Assembly (NCBI GenBank): GCA_030066195.1
Contig: JASJCB010000040.1
Span: 1 to 64,000, forward strand
DNA from: Acidobacteriota bacterium
GTDB taxonomy: Bacteria; Acidobacteriota; Holophagae; Acanthopleuribacterales; Acanthopleuribacteraceae
Direction of reading: 5' to 3'
Length of the DNA: 64,000 bases
A model generated the notes under the pieces. The model did not search any database. It was given only the letters and a program-made list of their open reading frames with translations, and was not told the origin of the DNA. This document shows positions 16,836 to 26,030 of the stretch, in pieces (the first letter of the stretch is position 1; each line of letters opens with the position of its first letter). The position numbers and the translations under genes were made by a program.

Positions 16836-18776
16836 TCAGGCCTTATATGAGAACCATGTAGACGGAAAAGGTTGCGTCCAAATTCCATCGGTGCCCATTT
16901 TAAGATGTAGCTTATATGGTTCCCACCGCTCGCCATTTTTCTTCTCCCATTTCCACGCCTGGACTTCAATTTTTCGGTTGTCCAAATCGAGAGTGCACCT
17001 GAGAATGGCAAGTTCATCCTTATTTTCAGCATTTGTAGCACCGGCTCTCAATTCTAGGTTTTCAGAAATGGAAGAAAGATCCATTTTCGGATTGTGGACA
17101 TGACCATGAAGGAGGACATTACATTCACTTTTTAGAAGATCGGTATAACTATCCATGTCGTGGCCGACCAATTCATCAGGGGGATGATGATGCAAAGCAA
17201 TTTGCAGATCGGGTTTCAGAACTCTAGCTTCCTTGATGGCATGGCGAATTTGAAACTCTCCAAAAAGGAGAGCCCCCTTGTCGTTATCATCCTGACTAGC
17301 CCATGCGGTATTTAAGCAGAGAATAGCAACGGCTATATCATCTTTGGTATAAGTTTCAACTCTCCATGGTGTTGACGGTTTCCATGCGCGGTCTTCCCCT
17401 AAAAACCGACGTATAAAGTTGCGGAATTCACGTTGGCGTGATGAGAAAATACGCCAAGTATAGGCTTCTTCCAATAAGGTATCGGCCTCTTCTTTACTTG
17501 CTAATATTTTACGAGCAGACTTCCGAAGAGATTTAATACCTCTATCGACATCATGGTTGCCAGGAACAATGAACCAGTCAAGCTTCGGATCATGACCCAA
17601 TTTCCTGGCAAGCCGGGTGAATTGTTTTATGGCAACCTCATACTCCGGCCTTTTTCCACTGAAGGCAATATCGCCAGTTACAAAAACCATGTCGGGCTTG
17701 GGATGAGGGACAATGATATCCCGAATGAGGCAATTGATTTTGGGTTCTTCACTCAATTTAAGTTCATCTTTAAAATGAAAATCTGAAAGGTGAAGCCAAC
17801 TGAGAGTCCTCGCTATTTGAGGGGTGTGGACAGATGAGGAGCTTTTCACCTGTGTCTCTACGAATGCCCGGTGAGCGGGGGAGCGCCAAGCGAGCTTGTT
17901 ATTCTGACAACGCAGAAAACCATGCCAAAAGGCGTCATACCAGATAGTTTCATCTGTCGTTGGATCGATATTGAACACAGGTATGTTTCCTTGGTCCGTT
18001 TCGCCTTCACATTTTGGAAAATCGCTTATTAGTGCTTTTTCTTTTAGCGCTTCCTTGCTTCCAGGACTCAACCCTCGCCAATATTTCTTGATTATTTTAA
18101 AAAAGTCACTAATGTTGACTTGGGCCTTTCCTTCAGGGATTGAGTCTATCAACTCTGGAACGCCATGAGTCATTTCGAAAATGGCTTTTCCTCTTTGAGG
18201 ATCAAGCATTTGGAGCTCCCCTAACAAACGATCAGGCACTAAAATTGGCTCGGCGATGTTGAAGGGAGAGATTGAGGAATCAGGAGAACTGCAAAGCTTC
18301 CAAAGGTGACGACCACCAGTGACTACGAAACGGAAGGGGTTACCCGTTTTAATGCGCTTGTAATAATCTTCAAGCTTTTTCAACAATATCTTGAGGGGTT
18401 GGAATTGTACTCGAGCTAATGCATGTAAAGAAATTACAAGAAGTCCACGAGAAAGCTGCTTCTTGAGCTTGTCAAGATAGTGTTGAAAAGCCTGGCTTGC
18501 TGATATATCGGTCTCGGGAGGTTCGATCTGAGGATGCTTATCCTTGACACTTCTATGAAGGTCTCTTAGGAATTCCATCAAAAAGGCATTATAATTATCT
18601 TGATCAACAGGAAGATACACCTCAAAAAAATGCATGTCTACTGGCAAGTCATCACATCGAAAAAGTTGCTCAAAGAACACCATCAACTCAGCATCATCTT
18701 GAGCCAGGAGAGCCACATAATCAGCTCGAAGAGTTTCAAAGATGACATTTCGGGCTTTTTGTAAAGATGTAATCAA
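16836..18776 (-). CDS. Calcineurin-like metallophosphoesterase with degenerate AAA/STAND-like N-terminal module
   Basis: A 646-aa protein. The C-terminal half has every metal-binding motif of the calcineurin-like phosphoesterases: Asp332-x-His334 (LSDFHF), Gly368-Asp369 (GDIAFSG), Asn407-His408-Asp (PGNHDVDRG), His529-531 (LHHHP) and His557-Gly-His559 with His561 (LHGHVH). It should be an active phosphodiesterase or nuclease. The first 230 residues resemble the sensor part of the ATPase domain of the upstream giant protein (RFVVTGGRHLWKL against RFFLSGKEHLFKF; THGVPELI against TSGVPILI), but there is no Walker A. The start is TTG, preceded by GAGGGAG and overlapping the stop of the upstream gene by four bases, so the two are translationally coupled. 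The gene is visibly A+T-rich. Role inferred: effector of a two-gene conflict system. Confidence 0.85.
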   Translation of the reverse strand: MITSLQKARNVIFETLRADYVALLAQDDAELMVFFEQLFRCDDLPVDMHFFEVYLPVDQDNYNAFLMEFLRDLHRSVKDKHPQIEPPETDISASQAFQHYLDKLKKQLSRGLLVISLHALARVQFQPLKILLKKLEDYYKRIKTGNPFRFVVTGGRHLWKLCSSPDSSISPFNIAEPILVPDRLLGELQMLDPQRGKAIFEMTHGVPELIDSIPEGKAQVNISDFFKIIKKYWRGLSPGSKEALKEKALISDFPKCEGETDQGNIPVFNIDPTTDETIWYDAFWHGFLRCQNNKLAWRSPAHRAFVETQVKSSSSVHTPQIARTLSWLHLSDFHFKDELKLSEEPKINCLIRDIIVPHPKPDMVFVTGDIAFSGKRPEYEVAIKQFTRLARKLGHDPKLDWFIVPGNHDVDRGIKSLRKSARKILASKEEADTLLEEAYTWRIFSSRQREFRNFIRRFLGEDRAWKPSTPWRVETYTKDDIAVAILCLNTAWASQDDNDKGALLFGEFQIRHAIKEARVLKPDLQIALHHHPPDELVGHDMDSYTDLLKSECNVLLHGHVHNPKMDLSSISENLELRAGATNAENKDELAILRCTLDLDNRKIEVQAWKWEKKNGERWEPYKLHLKMGTDGIWTQPFPSTWFSYKA

Positions 18777-21700
18777 GCTCTCTCCCTCATACCCAGTGAA
18801 GGGTCTTTCTCGAATTTTTTAATTAAATATGGCAGGCCAAGCCGGTAATGACCGACTTCGAATTCAATTAGTACTCCAGTAAATATCAAGTAAGATAGAG
18901 TTTCGTCAAGATTCTCTAGTAGTATATCAGGGTAGGCCTCGGCAATTGAAGTGTTGATTTCTTGTCTTGTCAAGCCTGTTCTTAGTGACTGACCCACTAA
19001 TATCAAAAGGTGTTGAGCTTCCGGATAAATTTTTGACTGCTTAAAGAAATGGAAGACTTTTTGAAGATAAAGTGGGTCATCTTCAATTTGCTTGATGTCT
19101 CTATCTTCAATCAGACTTGATCCAGTTGTCCTTTTGTATTGTAGAAGGCGAATACAGAACTCCTGTATAAGGATAGGCACTCCTGAGGTCCCCTCGAAAA
19201 TACGTTTTGCCTGAGCGCCCTTGATAGAAAAGCCAAGCTCTCGTGTTGGTTGGGTAATCAGATTCAAAGCGGCATGCTCTTCGAGCCCATAAAGGGCAAC
19301 CATTTCGCCGAAATTGACCAGAGGATTTCCCTTTGTTCTGCTAAACTTGAAAAGATGTTCTTTTCCTGAGAGAAAGAAGCGGCAAAACCCGTTCTGTTGA
19401 AGAGATCTCATTCGACTGGTGATCTCGAAATGAGACTTACTGTCGGTAACCAATAAATCGTCAATCTCGTCTATCAAGAAAGTGACCGGCTTCTCTTGTG
19501 AACGAATGGCTATTGTCCACAGGTCAAGTGTGATTTCGGAGTCTTCTGGTGACTCGGGCAGAGCACGCATGGTCTCCATGAAAAAATGATGGATGCTACC
19601 TGAGGTGAGATTGATGATCTTTTTTTCATCAGCATGCAATTTTTTGGCGAGCCGAAACAAGAAAGATGTCTTACCACTTTGGTGAGGGCCGATGATCAAG
19701 CCTCCACGCCTCTTTCCTTGTTTGGTCAATCGTTCCAGTTCATCGCCCCTCCCAAAAAACCTCTTATCGAAAACTGGTCCTTTGGTACCATAAGGTATAT
19801 ATTGGGCATTGAAGTCAAGTCTCATGAACACCGTTCGTGTGAACCAGTGGGACCTTTTTTCCGAATCGACATATTGTTCAGAAGTCAGTTCATATACATC
19901 TCCACGACTCAAAAAGACCTGTTTTTTCCTGGTTTCCAGCTTGCAATCATCTTTCCGTAAGTTGATCACCAGGACAAAAGGGACCGACTTACCGCGCTCC
20001 CGTTCCCAGGCTCGAATCGTTTGGGCTGTTCTTTCATTGAGCGAATCATCCTCCTCATGGATGTGGAGATAACAAATGATAGAGCGGTCGTATCCCGTAA
20101 AATTGAGCGGCATCATCGGCAGTTCGACCTGAAAGAAATCACGACCGTGCACGTCCTCTAGAATTCTTTCCGTTTCACCCAGTCCTAGGCGAAGCCCAAT
20201 TGTCTTCATCAACAAATCAGGGGAAACGTGTTCAGCGTCGAGAGCCTGCCGAATGACAGTTGTATCTATGACATTGACATAGGGAGAAAGGCGTTGTTCA
20301 TCGGATGCTTTCAGCTTCATCGCCAGAAGATCGAGAACTTGTCGGGAATCGGCATCGGCCATTCTCCTCAGTTCCAATCGCGATATCCAGCAAAAGTAAG
20401 ACTTGATTTCCTCTTCCACGGGAGGATCGAGGTATCCGGAGATATCCAGCACCAAAACAAGAGATACAGGTCCTGACTCCTGATTCCCGACCCAAAGGTT
20501 GTCGATTTGCTTTGTCTCTCCACGCCTGATGAGGAAAACAGCCCGCCCACTTCTGTAATCCGCATGGGTTAGTTGAGCCGTGCCGGAAATAAAGGATTTT
20601 TCTTTTCCAAGAATCTTGATTTTTTCGCCGCCGAAAAGATGCAATAGGGCAACGGCCAACTGATCATCATCAGTAGTTTCTCCGTCCAAAGCACGGTGGA
20701 TGAGGTCGCGATCAACCTGCTCAGGCCGTGGAACACCTGGTTGAGATTGACTTTTCCGGGTTACGCCAAAAGAACGGTTGATGGTTTTCAGATAACGCCG
20801 GATTTGATTCATTTCACCTTGAAGCAGACAATCGTTGATGAGCCGGCGCATTTTGGCGAGCGCCTGCTGATCCCGGTGATTTTCAAAACCCGGGTAGCCC
20901 TCCGAGAACAATAACTTGGCCGAGTTGAACTGTTGAACAAAACCCAGATTGATTACACCCGCCAGTTGCAGGGCCGCCGCGAAGGAGCTTTCGGGGTCAG
21001 TGAAATCCTTTGGCAAGATACCGGAGCCCAGGGAAAAAAGATCGACGGGGTCCATCATAATCACCGGTTTAAAGTAGGGAGAGATTTCGTGAGAGTCCGC
21101 GGCTCCCAGGTACTCAAGAACCTTGCGAAAGGGATCTTCCGTTGGGCTATTCAGGTAACCGGCAAAGGCAAGGGCGAAATTGGCATAGAAACCGCCGGTT
21201 AGAAAATCATCCGCGTGCTCGAACAGATCCAACCAGAAGGAATCTTTCAAATTAAGTAGCTTCTCATGTGGCCCTGTGTTAGTGATCTTCATGAACATGC
21301 GCGAATACTTGACTCGAATGAACGGGGCAATACACGTTTCAAAAACTCTGCGAACACACGATTCCGTTTCCTCTCTGGAATAGTGCTCCGGGTAGTTATT
21401 TACCTTGAGAACCGCCAGAATAAGCGCCAGTCGCAATAACAGAATCCTGAATGATTGTCTTCTCTTGATCTTGGGGTGGAGGATCAGATGGAACATCCAA
21501 GCAAGCAGGAAGTCGTCATACAAGTCATATTCCTCTTCTCCGGGGAAGGATGAGACTCGCGGCATGTCATAAATCCGATACTCGTCATTGAATTTTCCGG
21601 AATAAAAAGCTCCTTTCAGCGGTGCGTAGCAAAGCTTGAAAATGGTCAGGTCGCAGGCCACCTCCCGCCAGATATAACGGGTGTCCCCATCTCTACTCAG

Positions 21701-24340
21701 GCCTCTGGAGGAAATATTATGAATCATGACGTGGCCCAGTTCATGGACGATATTGGTGATGCCTTCGATACTCGTCAGCAGGCGGGCATTGATGGAAATG
21801 GATTGATTGTGATAGTTGCAGAGAACCTCGGGGCTGTTGCTGAAAACGGGCAGGAAGAAATGGGTCATCCCCGCCGCCCGGGTGAAATCTTCTCCACCGA
21901 CTGCTATCGAAATGCTGCGTCCGACGGTTTGGAGAATATTGTTGATCATCCAACAGATACCGGCCATTTTTTTGGCGTGTAGCATCCTCAGGTCGGACAT
22001 GCGGGAAATGCTGCGGTCATAATTGGGGAAACTGCCCGATTGGCGTTGGTCTAGAACTTGTTGAAATAGATCGACCTGGCCGATGAAGAAGGCCTCCAGG
22101 CCGATATAGTTGCTGTCGTCCCTGGTCCATTTCTTGATGAGCCGGGCCTCGGGATCATAATAGTTGAGGTGGAGCTGGGTGTGGATCTCGAAGTCGGGCT
22201 GGGTGTCGATCTCGAAGTCGGATGAATCCAACCTGAAACGGCTCGTTTCCATCTCGGTCTGGGAAAGGGTGAATAGAATTTCCAAGAGGCGGCTGACCCG
22301 GTTGAAGACATCCAAGTACAGATTGAAGAGAAGTGGCTCGGCCAGGCAGCTATCGATCATACTGATCGCATAGATCAGGCTTTCCTGGGTCTCCGGTGAA
22401 ACCTCGGTGCCGAATCGCAGTTGAAGGAACTCTTCGAACATATCCAATATGTCATGAGGATCGCATTCACTTGCCGTTTCGAAATGCTCCGCCAGGTAGT
22501 TATGCCAAAACTGCCAACTTGCATCATAAGCATCCAACTCGGGACTGTCCGGGTAATCCTGCCGGATTGTGTTCAATCGATCGAGAATCCTTTGGATATT
22601 TTCGACGGAAAGTACACTAAAGGTTTTCTGACGGAAGTCTGGGTAGATTTCTTCATGGTGGGCCCAGTGTTGATCGAGCTTGAACTTCATTTTGGGTCTG
22701 GAGATAATCGAAAGAACCGGTGAGTTCAAACGGCGGTGGAAAATGGATCTCGACTTCATATTCTTCGGATAGCCCCTGCGTAAAAAAAAGGTAACACTGA
22801 TGGTCAGGCGAGCAAGGAACTCGGCAAATGAGATCATTTCGTTGGGCGGGTAAACATCGAAATCATGGCGGCCGTAAAGAAACTGGCTGTTGTCGGCGAC
22901 CTTGGCCCCAATCATCTCGCGGAAAATCCTTTGATCCTCCAACGACTCGGCCATACGGCAACTTTTTATCGACATCTGGGTGCTTGCGCGTAGTTTGAAC
23001 TTTTTTTCTTCCGGTCCGCCGTAACAGGCAAGATCTTTAATGAGGCGATCATAGAGCCTGGTCGGAATCTTGTGTTTCCGGCTGTCAAAGTCGGCAAGCC
23101 GGTCCAATGCCTTCCTGTGCTTATCTTCAACATTTTTAACCTTGGAGTAGGGAACCGCAACGGTAGAGTGGGCAAGGGTAAAAAGCGGCACCTCTTCGTC
23201 GCCGGTAAGCCCAAGGCCCTTCCAAAGGTGTTTCAGCCCCTTGCGGCCCAAGATAGCGCAGACCTGTTTACTGGAGATGAATTTGATATGCTGCATCAAC
23301 TCATCCATCAGGGTGATCCGGTAGCCCCGCATCAGGACCACCATGTCGAAATACCCGTCGGTAAACAAGGGCCGGATGAAGGAGGGAAGGTGCTCGGCGG
23401 GGGTGCCGCTTTCACGCATGTCTGCGAGTCGTTCATGTAAGATGAAGAGAATGGCCATATAGGCAAGCGTGTGCACCTTGGAATAATTCTCCAAGCCGAA
23501 GAACTGATTGATTTTCAGTTGGTAGATGGTCAATAGCTCGTCCGGATGCGTTGTTCTCAGGAATGAATTGGGTTTCTTCTTTTCGGGCTTATATTTCTCA
23601 TTGTCGAAGAGGCCATAAAGACTTTTGTTCCCGCTGTAGATGTGAGAAAGTCCAATCGGCCTCAACTCCCCCAGAGAGCGATGTGTTCCCCGATAGACAA
23701 TGCTTTTGTAGCGGCGTCTTCCGGAGGGTTCTTTGTAGGCATAGGCCTCGTGAGCCGGCTGATTCTTACGCTTTTTGAGACTATCGATCGGCAGGTGAAC
23801 CACGTCGCTGATGCCCAGGTCCCGCGCAACCGTCAGCAAACGGTCTATCACCACCTTTTCTTTTGAGCTTTCCGAGGGTTCCAAATAAATCGAGCTATCG
23901 TGCGCATGGAAGTACATTTGCCCGTGCGGATGTCCCAAAAAACCGAGGTGGGCGGCCAGACCCTGCTCGCTGACCAGGGTCATGGTGATGAAGTTCCAAT
24001 TGCCGATCCCGAAAAAACCACACGCCTTGTAGAAGTCTTCCGGATTCGCGGCGGTGGTAATTTTCCGGTCGTCCTGTTGCCGCCGCTCATGATGTTGCCG
24101 CCAGCGCCGCAACGGCTTGATCACGGCATCGGCGTATTCGCCGATGTCTCCCGGGGAAACGTCGATCAGGCCGACCAGGATGGAACACCCTGTCGGCCGC
24201 AAGAAAATTTTCACCAATAGATTCCGCCCCTCAAATGATTCACAAAGGTTATCTGAATAAATTGTTAGCGATTTATGATACCGTCTGTCTAACAGCGTTG
24301 CAAACAAAAAAAGAGATGTACCTTGTTTGTTTTCAGGCAT
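18773..24340 (-). CDS. Giant gluzincin-like metallopeptidase / P-loop ATPase protein
   Basis: 1855 aa, function not recognised as a whole. Residues 1-500 are of unknown fold. A zinc-peptidase motif is clear: His866-Glu867-x-x-His870 (VHELGHVMIH), followed 23 residues on by Glu893 and Asp897 (REVACD), the spacing and look of a gluzincin third ligand. Residues about 1280-1500 form an alpha/beta region before the ATPase. The C-terminal P-loop domain starts with FFGRGDELERL, has Walker A Gly1551-Lys1557-Thr1558 (GPHQSGKTS) and Walker B Asp1624-Glu1625 (FLIDEIDDLL), then a sensor strand (FFLSGKEHLF), TSGVPILI and a winged-helix-like end; this is the ORC/STAND-type layout. No clear ribosome site precedes the ATG. 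Downstream partner: the metallophosphoesterase, overlapping by four bases. No signal peptide, so cytoplasmic. Probably an ATP-dependent sensor with protease and phosphoesterase outputs. Confidence 0.8.
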   Translation of the reverse strand: MPENKQGTSLFLFATLLDRRYHKSLTIYSDNLCESFEGRNLLVKIFLRPTGCSILVGLIDVSPGDIGEYADAVIKPLRRWRQHHERRQQDDRKITTAANPEDFYKACGFFGIGNWNFITMTLVSEQGLAAHLGFLGHPHGQMYFHAHDSSIYLEPSESSKEKVVIDRLLTVARDLGISDVVHLPIDSLKKRKNQPAHEAYAYKEPSGRRRYKSIVYRGTHRSLGELRPIGLSHIYSGNKSLYGLFDNEKYKPEKKKPNSFLRTTHPDELLTIYQLKINQFFGLENYSKVHTLAYMAILFILHERLADMRESGTPAEHLPSFIRPLFTDGYFDMVVLMRGYRITLMDELMQHIKFISSKQVCAILGRKGLKHLWKGLGLTGDEEVPLFTLAHSTVAVPYSKVKNVEDKHRKALDRLADFDSRKHKIPTRLYDRLIKDLACYGGPEEKKFKLRASTQMSIKSCRMAESLEDQRIFREMIGAKVADNSQFLYGRHDFDVYPPNEMISFAEFLARLTISVTFFLRRGYPKNMKSRSIFHRRLNSPVLSIISRPKMKFKLDQHWAHHEEIYPDFRQKTFSVLSVENIQRILDRLNTIRQDYPDSPELDAYDASWQFWHNYLAEHFETASECDPHDILDMFEEFLQLRFGTEVSPETQESLIYAISMIDSCLAEPLLFNLYLDVFNRVSRLLEILFTLSQTEMETSRFRLDSSDFEIDTQPDFEIHTQLHLNYYDPEARLIKKWTRDDSNYIGLEAFFIGQVDLFQQVLDQRQSGSFPNYDRSISRMSDLRMLHAKKMAGICWMINNILQTVGRSISIAVGGEDFTRAAGMTHFFLPVFSNSPEVLCNYHNQSISINARLLTSIEGITNIVHELGHVMIHNISSRGLSRDGDTRYIWREVACDLTIFKLCYAPLKGAFYSGKFNDEYRIYDMPRVSSFPGEEEYDLYDDFLLAWMFHLILHPKIKRRQSFRILLLRLALILAVLKVNNYPEHYSREETESCVRRVFETCIAPFIRVKYSRMFMKITNTGPHEKLLNLKDSFWLDLFEHADDFLTGGFYANFALAFAGYLNSPTEDPFRKVLEYLGAADSHEISPYFKPVIMMDPVDLFSLGSGILPKDFTDPESSFAAALQLAGVINLGFVQQFNSAKLLFSEGYPGFENHRDQQALAKMRRLINDCLLQGEMNQIRRYLKTINRSFGVTRKSQSQPGVPRPEQVDRDLIHRALDGETTDDDQLAVALLHLFGGEKIKILGKEKSFISGTAQLTHADYRSGRAVFLIRRGETKQIDNLWVGNQESGPVSLVLVLDISGYLDPPVEEEIKSYFCWISRLELRRMADADSRQVLDLLAMKLKASDEQRLSPYVNVIDTTVIRQALDAEHVSPDLLMKTIGLRLGLGETERILEDVHGRDFFQVELPMMPLNFTGYDRSIICYLHIHEEDDSLNERTAQTIRAWERERGKSVPFVLVINLRKDDCKLETRKKQVFLSRGDVYELTSEQYVDSEKRSHWFTRTVFMRLDFNAQYIPYGTKGPVFDKRFFGRGDELERLTKQGKRRGGLIIGPHQSGKTSFLFRLAKKLHADEKKIINLTSGSIHHFFMETMRALPESPEDSEITLDLWTIAIRSQEKPVTFLIDEIDDLLVTDSKSHFEITSRMRSLQQNGFCRFFLSGKEHLFKFSRTKGNPLVNFGEMVALYGLEEHAALNLITQPTRELGFSIKGAQAKRIFEGTSGVPILIQEFCIRLLQYKRTTGSSLIEDRDIKQIEDDPLYLQKVFHFFKQSKIYPEAQHLLILVGQSLRTGLTRQEINTSIAEAYPDILLENLDETLSYLIFTGVLIEFEVGHYRLGLPYLIKKFEKDPSLGMRERA

Positions 24341-24614
24341 GTATATTTATTGATGAATCTATGTTGAGATTTGGTAATTAAAAAAGTGGGAAAGGGTCTT
24401 TCAAGGCTTCATGTTTTATTGAAAAAGCTACCGGAAACATGGTCTTTTTTCGTGCTTAAATGCATATTTCCCCAAAAAGGGCTTGCAAAATGGGATCTTA
24501 AGGATTAGGTTTATGAATGAATGAGGGGATGTTAGACCATGTTTTTTGTTGATTTCCGGTTGCATGGGAGCCCTCTCTAATCGTGTGCAAAAAAAATATC
24601 CGAGATGGTGGTTC

Positions 24615-24896
24615 GTGAGCGACAACATTCAACCTTTTCCGAAGGCTAAGAAGAAGCCGCTGAACACCAATATCCCCGAGGACCTCTTCGTGGACCTGGA
24701 GCAGTACTGTAACGGTTCCGGCTACAGTAAGACGCAGGTGGTGATTGCCGCCCTGCATCAATTCCTGGCCATCAAACGCGAAGAACAGCGCCAGAAGCGC
24801 AAGCATCCCGGCAAGCGCATCACGGCGCAGGTGGTGTTGGAGGCTCAGTCTCAGGCGGAAGAAGAGGAAAAGATCGCTTCCGTTTTGATCTACTGA
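24615..24896 (+). CDS. Ribbon-helix-helix protein, copy 1
   Basis: A 93-aa protein with a likely MetJ/Arc/CopG-type DNA-binding fold: strand KPLNTNIP, helix DLFVDLEQYCNGSGY, helix KTQVVIAALHQFLAI, then a basic stretch (KRKHPGKR) and an acidic tail ending in KIASVLIY. GTG at 24615 is chosen because it gives exactly the length of the paralogue at 25035-25316; an upstream ATG would add 23 residues unlike the paralogue. About 58 of 93 residues are identical between the two. It is divergent from the giant gene, which starts 274 bp away, and may regulate it or itself. An antitoxin-like role is possible, but no toxin is adjacent. Confidence 0.75.
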   Translation: MSDNIQPFPKAKKKPLNTNIPEDLFVDLEQYCNGSGYSKTQVVIAALHQFLAIKREEQRQKRKHPGKRITAQVVLEAQSQAEEEEKIASVLIY

Positions 24897-24998
24897 GCGA
24901 TTGTGCGGTATCGATTCCGAAAAACCTCTGCTTGGAAGAGGGCAATGGTGGTTTGTCCGGATGCCGGTAAGCCCGATTTGTGAGGCGCTACTCCTGGA

Positions 24999-25022
24999 GG
25001 GGCCGGCGTTTCCACCGGCCCC
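24999..25022. terminator. Hairpin between convergent ribbon-helix-helix genes
   Basis: GGGGCCGG (24999-25006) and CCGGCCCC (25015-25022) form a strong 8-bp stem with an 8-base loop between two convergent genes. There is no T-run on either side, so it is terminator-like rather than a textbook intrinsic terminator. Confidence 0.5.
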
Positions 25023-25034
25023 ATAGCCGCCTTT

Positions 25035-25316
25035 TCAATAGATGAGGACGGAGGCAATTTTCTGCTCCTCCTCGGTTTGGGATTGAGCTTCCAGGGTAAT
25101 TTGCGTCGATATTCGCCGGCCCGGGTATTTTCGTTTGTGGCGCTGCTCCTCGTGCTTCAAAGTAAGGAAGAGCGTCAAAGCACTGATCAGTACCTGTGTT
25201 TTGTTGTAGCCGGATTCGTTGCAGTACTGTTCCATGTCGCCGAACAAATCCATCGGGATATTCGCGTTTAACGCTTTTCTGTTGGTCGGAATCGTTGTTG
25301 TCTCTTTCGATTTCAT
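25035..25316 (-). CDS. Ribbon-helix-helix protein, copy 2
   Basis: A 93-aa paralogue of the product of 24615-24896, convergent with it. Strand KALNANIP, helix DLFGDMEQYCNESGY, helix KTQVLISALTLFLTL, basic KRKYPGRR and the same KIASVLIY end. The ATG has AGGAGAGG upstream. The two copies differ mainly in the first 13 residues, so an old inverted duplication has kept the DNA-binding part and the tail. A palindrome 28-42 bp upstream of the start may be its own operator. Its target and partner are unknown. Confidence 0.8.
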   Translation of the reverse strand: MKSKETTTIPTNRKALNANIPMDLFGDMEQYCNESGYNKTQVLISALTLFLTLKHEEQRHKRKYPGRRISTQITLEAQSQTEEEQKIASVLIY

Positions 25317-25343
25317 GGGACCTCTCCTGTCAATAGGTAGAGC

Positions 25344-25358
25344 CCAATCTCGGATTGG
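25344..25358. promoter_or_regulatory. Candidate operator upstream of the second ribbon-helix-helix gene
   Basis: CCAATC-TCG-GATTGG is a perfect 6-bp inverted repeat centred about 35 bp upstream of the ATG. Ribbon-helix-helix repressors usually bind such short palindromes over their own promoters. No matching copy was found upstream of the first paralogue. Confidence 0.35.
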
Positions 25359-25557
25359 TGTTGGTCAATCACTTTGCCGAGACTGGACGGTTGACGTCTA
25401 ATCTGCAAAGTGGGTGCAGCCGTGAGTTCTGAGGGCCGAGTGATCACACAAGAAGTGATCTTGCTTCAGCTGATGGGACAAGCTTTTTTTGCGCGCCATG
25501 TCCGGAGTAGACAGGCACCGCCGGGCGGGCAGTGCAAGGGCGGAGCTTTGGCTTGCC

Positions 25558-25677
25558 TTATCGATTATCGTGGTGAAGTGCCGCATAGAGCACCCCGGCA
25601 AGATTCCGGTGCGTGCGCCATATTGCGACGTACTCCTTGGAAAACATTGTAAATAGTATATTTGCCTTGGGTTTCAT
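25558..25677 (-). CDS. Small 39-aa peptide, unknown
   Basis: Reads MKPKANILFTMFSKEY and ends LAGVLYAALHHDNR. The ATG is preceded by AGGAGG at five-base spacing, one of the best ribosome sites in the window. The same frame is open further upstream, so an 81-aa form starting at 25803 is possible, but its ribosome site is weaker. It lies on the minus-strand transcript expected from the TTGACT/TATATT promoter at 25994-26022. No motif recognised; it may be a bioactive peptide, a toxin-like peptide or a truncated gene start. Confidence 0.4.
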   Translation of the reverse strand: MKPKANILFTMFSKEYVAIWRTHRNLAGVLYAALHHDNR

Positions 25678-25868
25678 CGATACCTCCTGACTTGAAATAA
25701 TTGAAACCTGCTTTATGCAGGACGAGCCGTCAACTCTCAAAAAATCAAGTGGCATCCCACCAAGAAATATTTTCAGGCATATCGCCGCCAAAAGACGGTC
25801 CATACGCGAAATCTCTCTGCAATGTTCGGTCCGCGGGGAAACCAACCGTCGACGCGCATTTGCGCTCT

Positions 25869-25882
25869 CTTCATTAATGAAG
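25869..25882. promoter_or_regulatory. 14-bp palindrome in the small-peptide leader
   Basis: CTTCATTAATGAAG is a perfect palindrome at the end of the 18-aa reading frame, flanked by TGCGC and ATGCGC. It may be an operator, or a hairpin affecting the transcript towards the 39-aa frame. Confidence 0.35.
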
Positions 25883-25930
25883 ATGCGCGAAGGCGCTGAC
25901 GAACTTGTTTGTCATAACATTCCTCCGCAT
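25874..25930 (-). CDS. Possible 18-aa leader peptide
   Basis: MRRNVMTNKFVSAFAHLH, with AGGAG seven bases before the ATG; a second SD-like GGAGG lies before the internal Met6. It is the first frame on the transcript from the strong minus-strand promoter about 57 bp upstream, and it ends inside a palindrome. That order (promoter, tiny ORF, palindrome, next ORF) resembles a leader-peptide arrangement, but it is too short to be sure it is translated. Confidence 0.3.
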   Translation of the reverse strand: MRRNVMTNKFVSAFAHLH

Positions 25931-25993
25931 GATCTTACTCCTGAACAAGTGCCGAGATGAGAGGCAACCTCCCCTTGAGCCTGCCTACTACAT

Positions 25994-26022
25994 AATATAA
26001 GCCCCAGGAACACAAAAGTCAA
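25994..26022 (-). promoter_or_regulatory. Strong sigma-70-type promoter, minus strand
   Basis: On the minus strand, TTGACT (26022-26017) and TATATT (25999-25994) are separated by exactly 17 bp. Transcription would begin near 25987 and run towards the 18-aa and 39-aa frames. Confidence 0.65.
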
Positions 26023-26030
26023 TACCATAA

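Noticed and set aside
25035..25316. Ribbon-helix-helix protein as antitoxin of a toxin-antitoxin pair
   Set aside because: No toxin-like gene overlaps or directly follows either paralogue.
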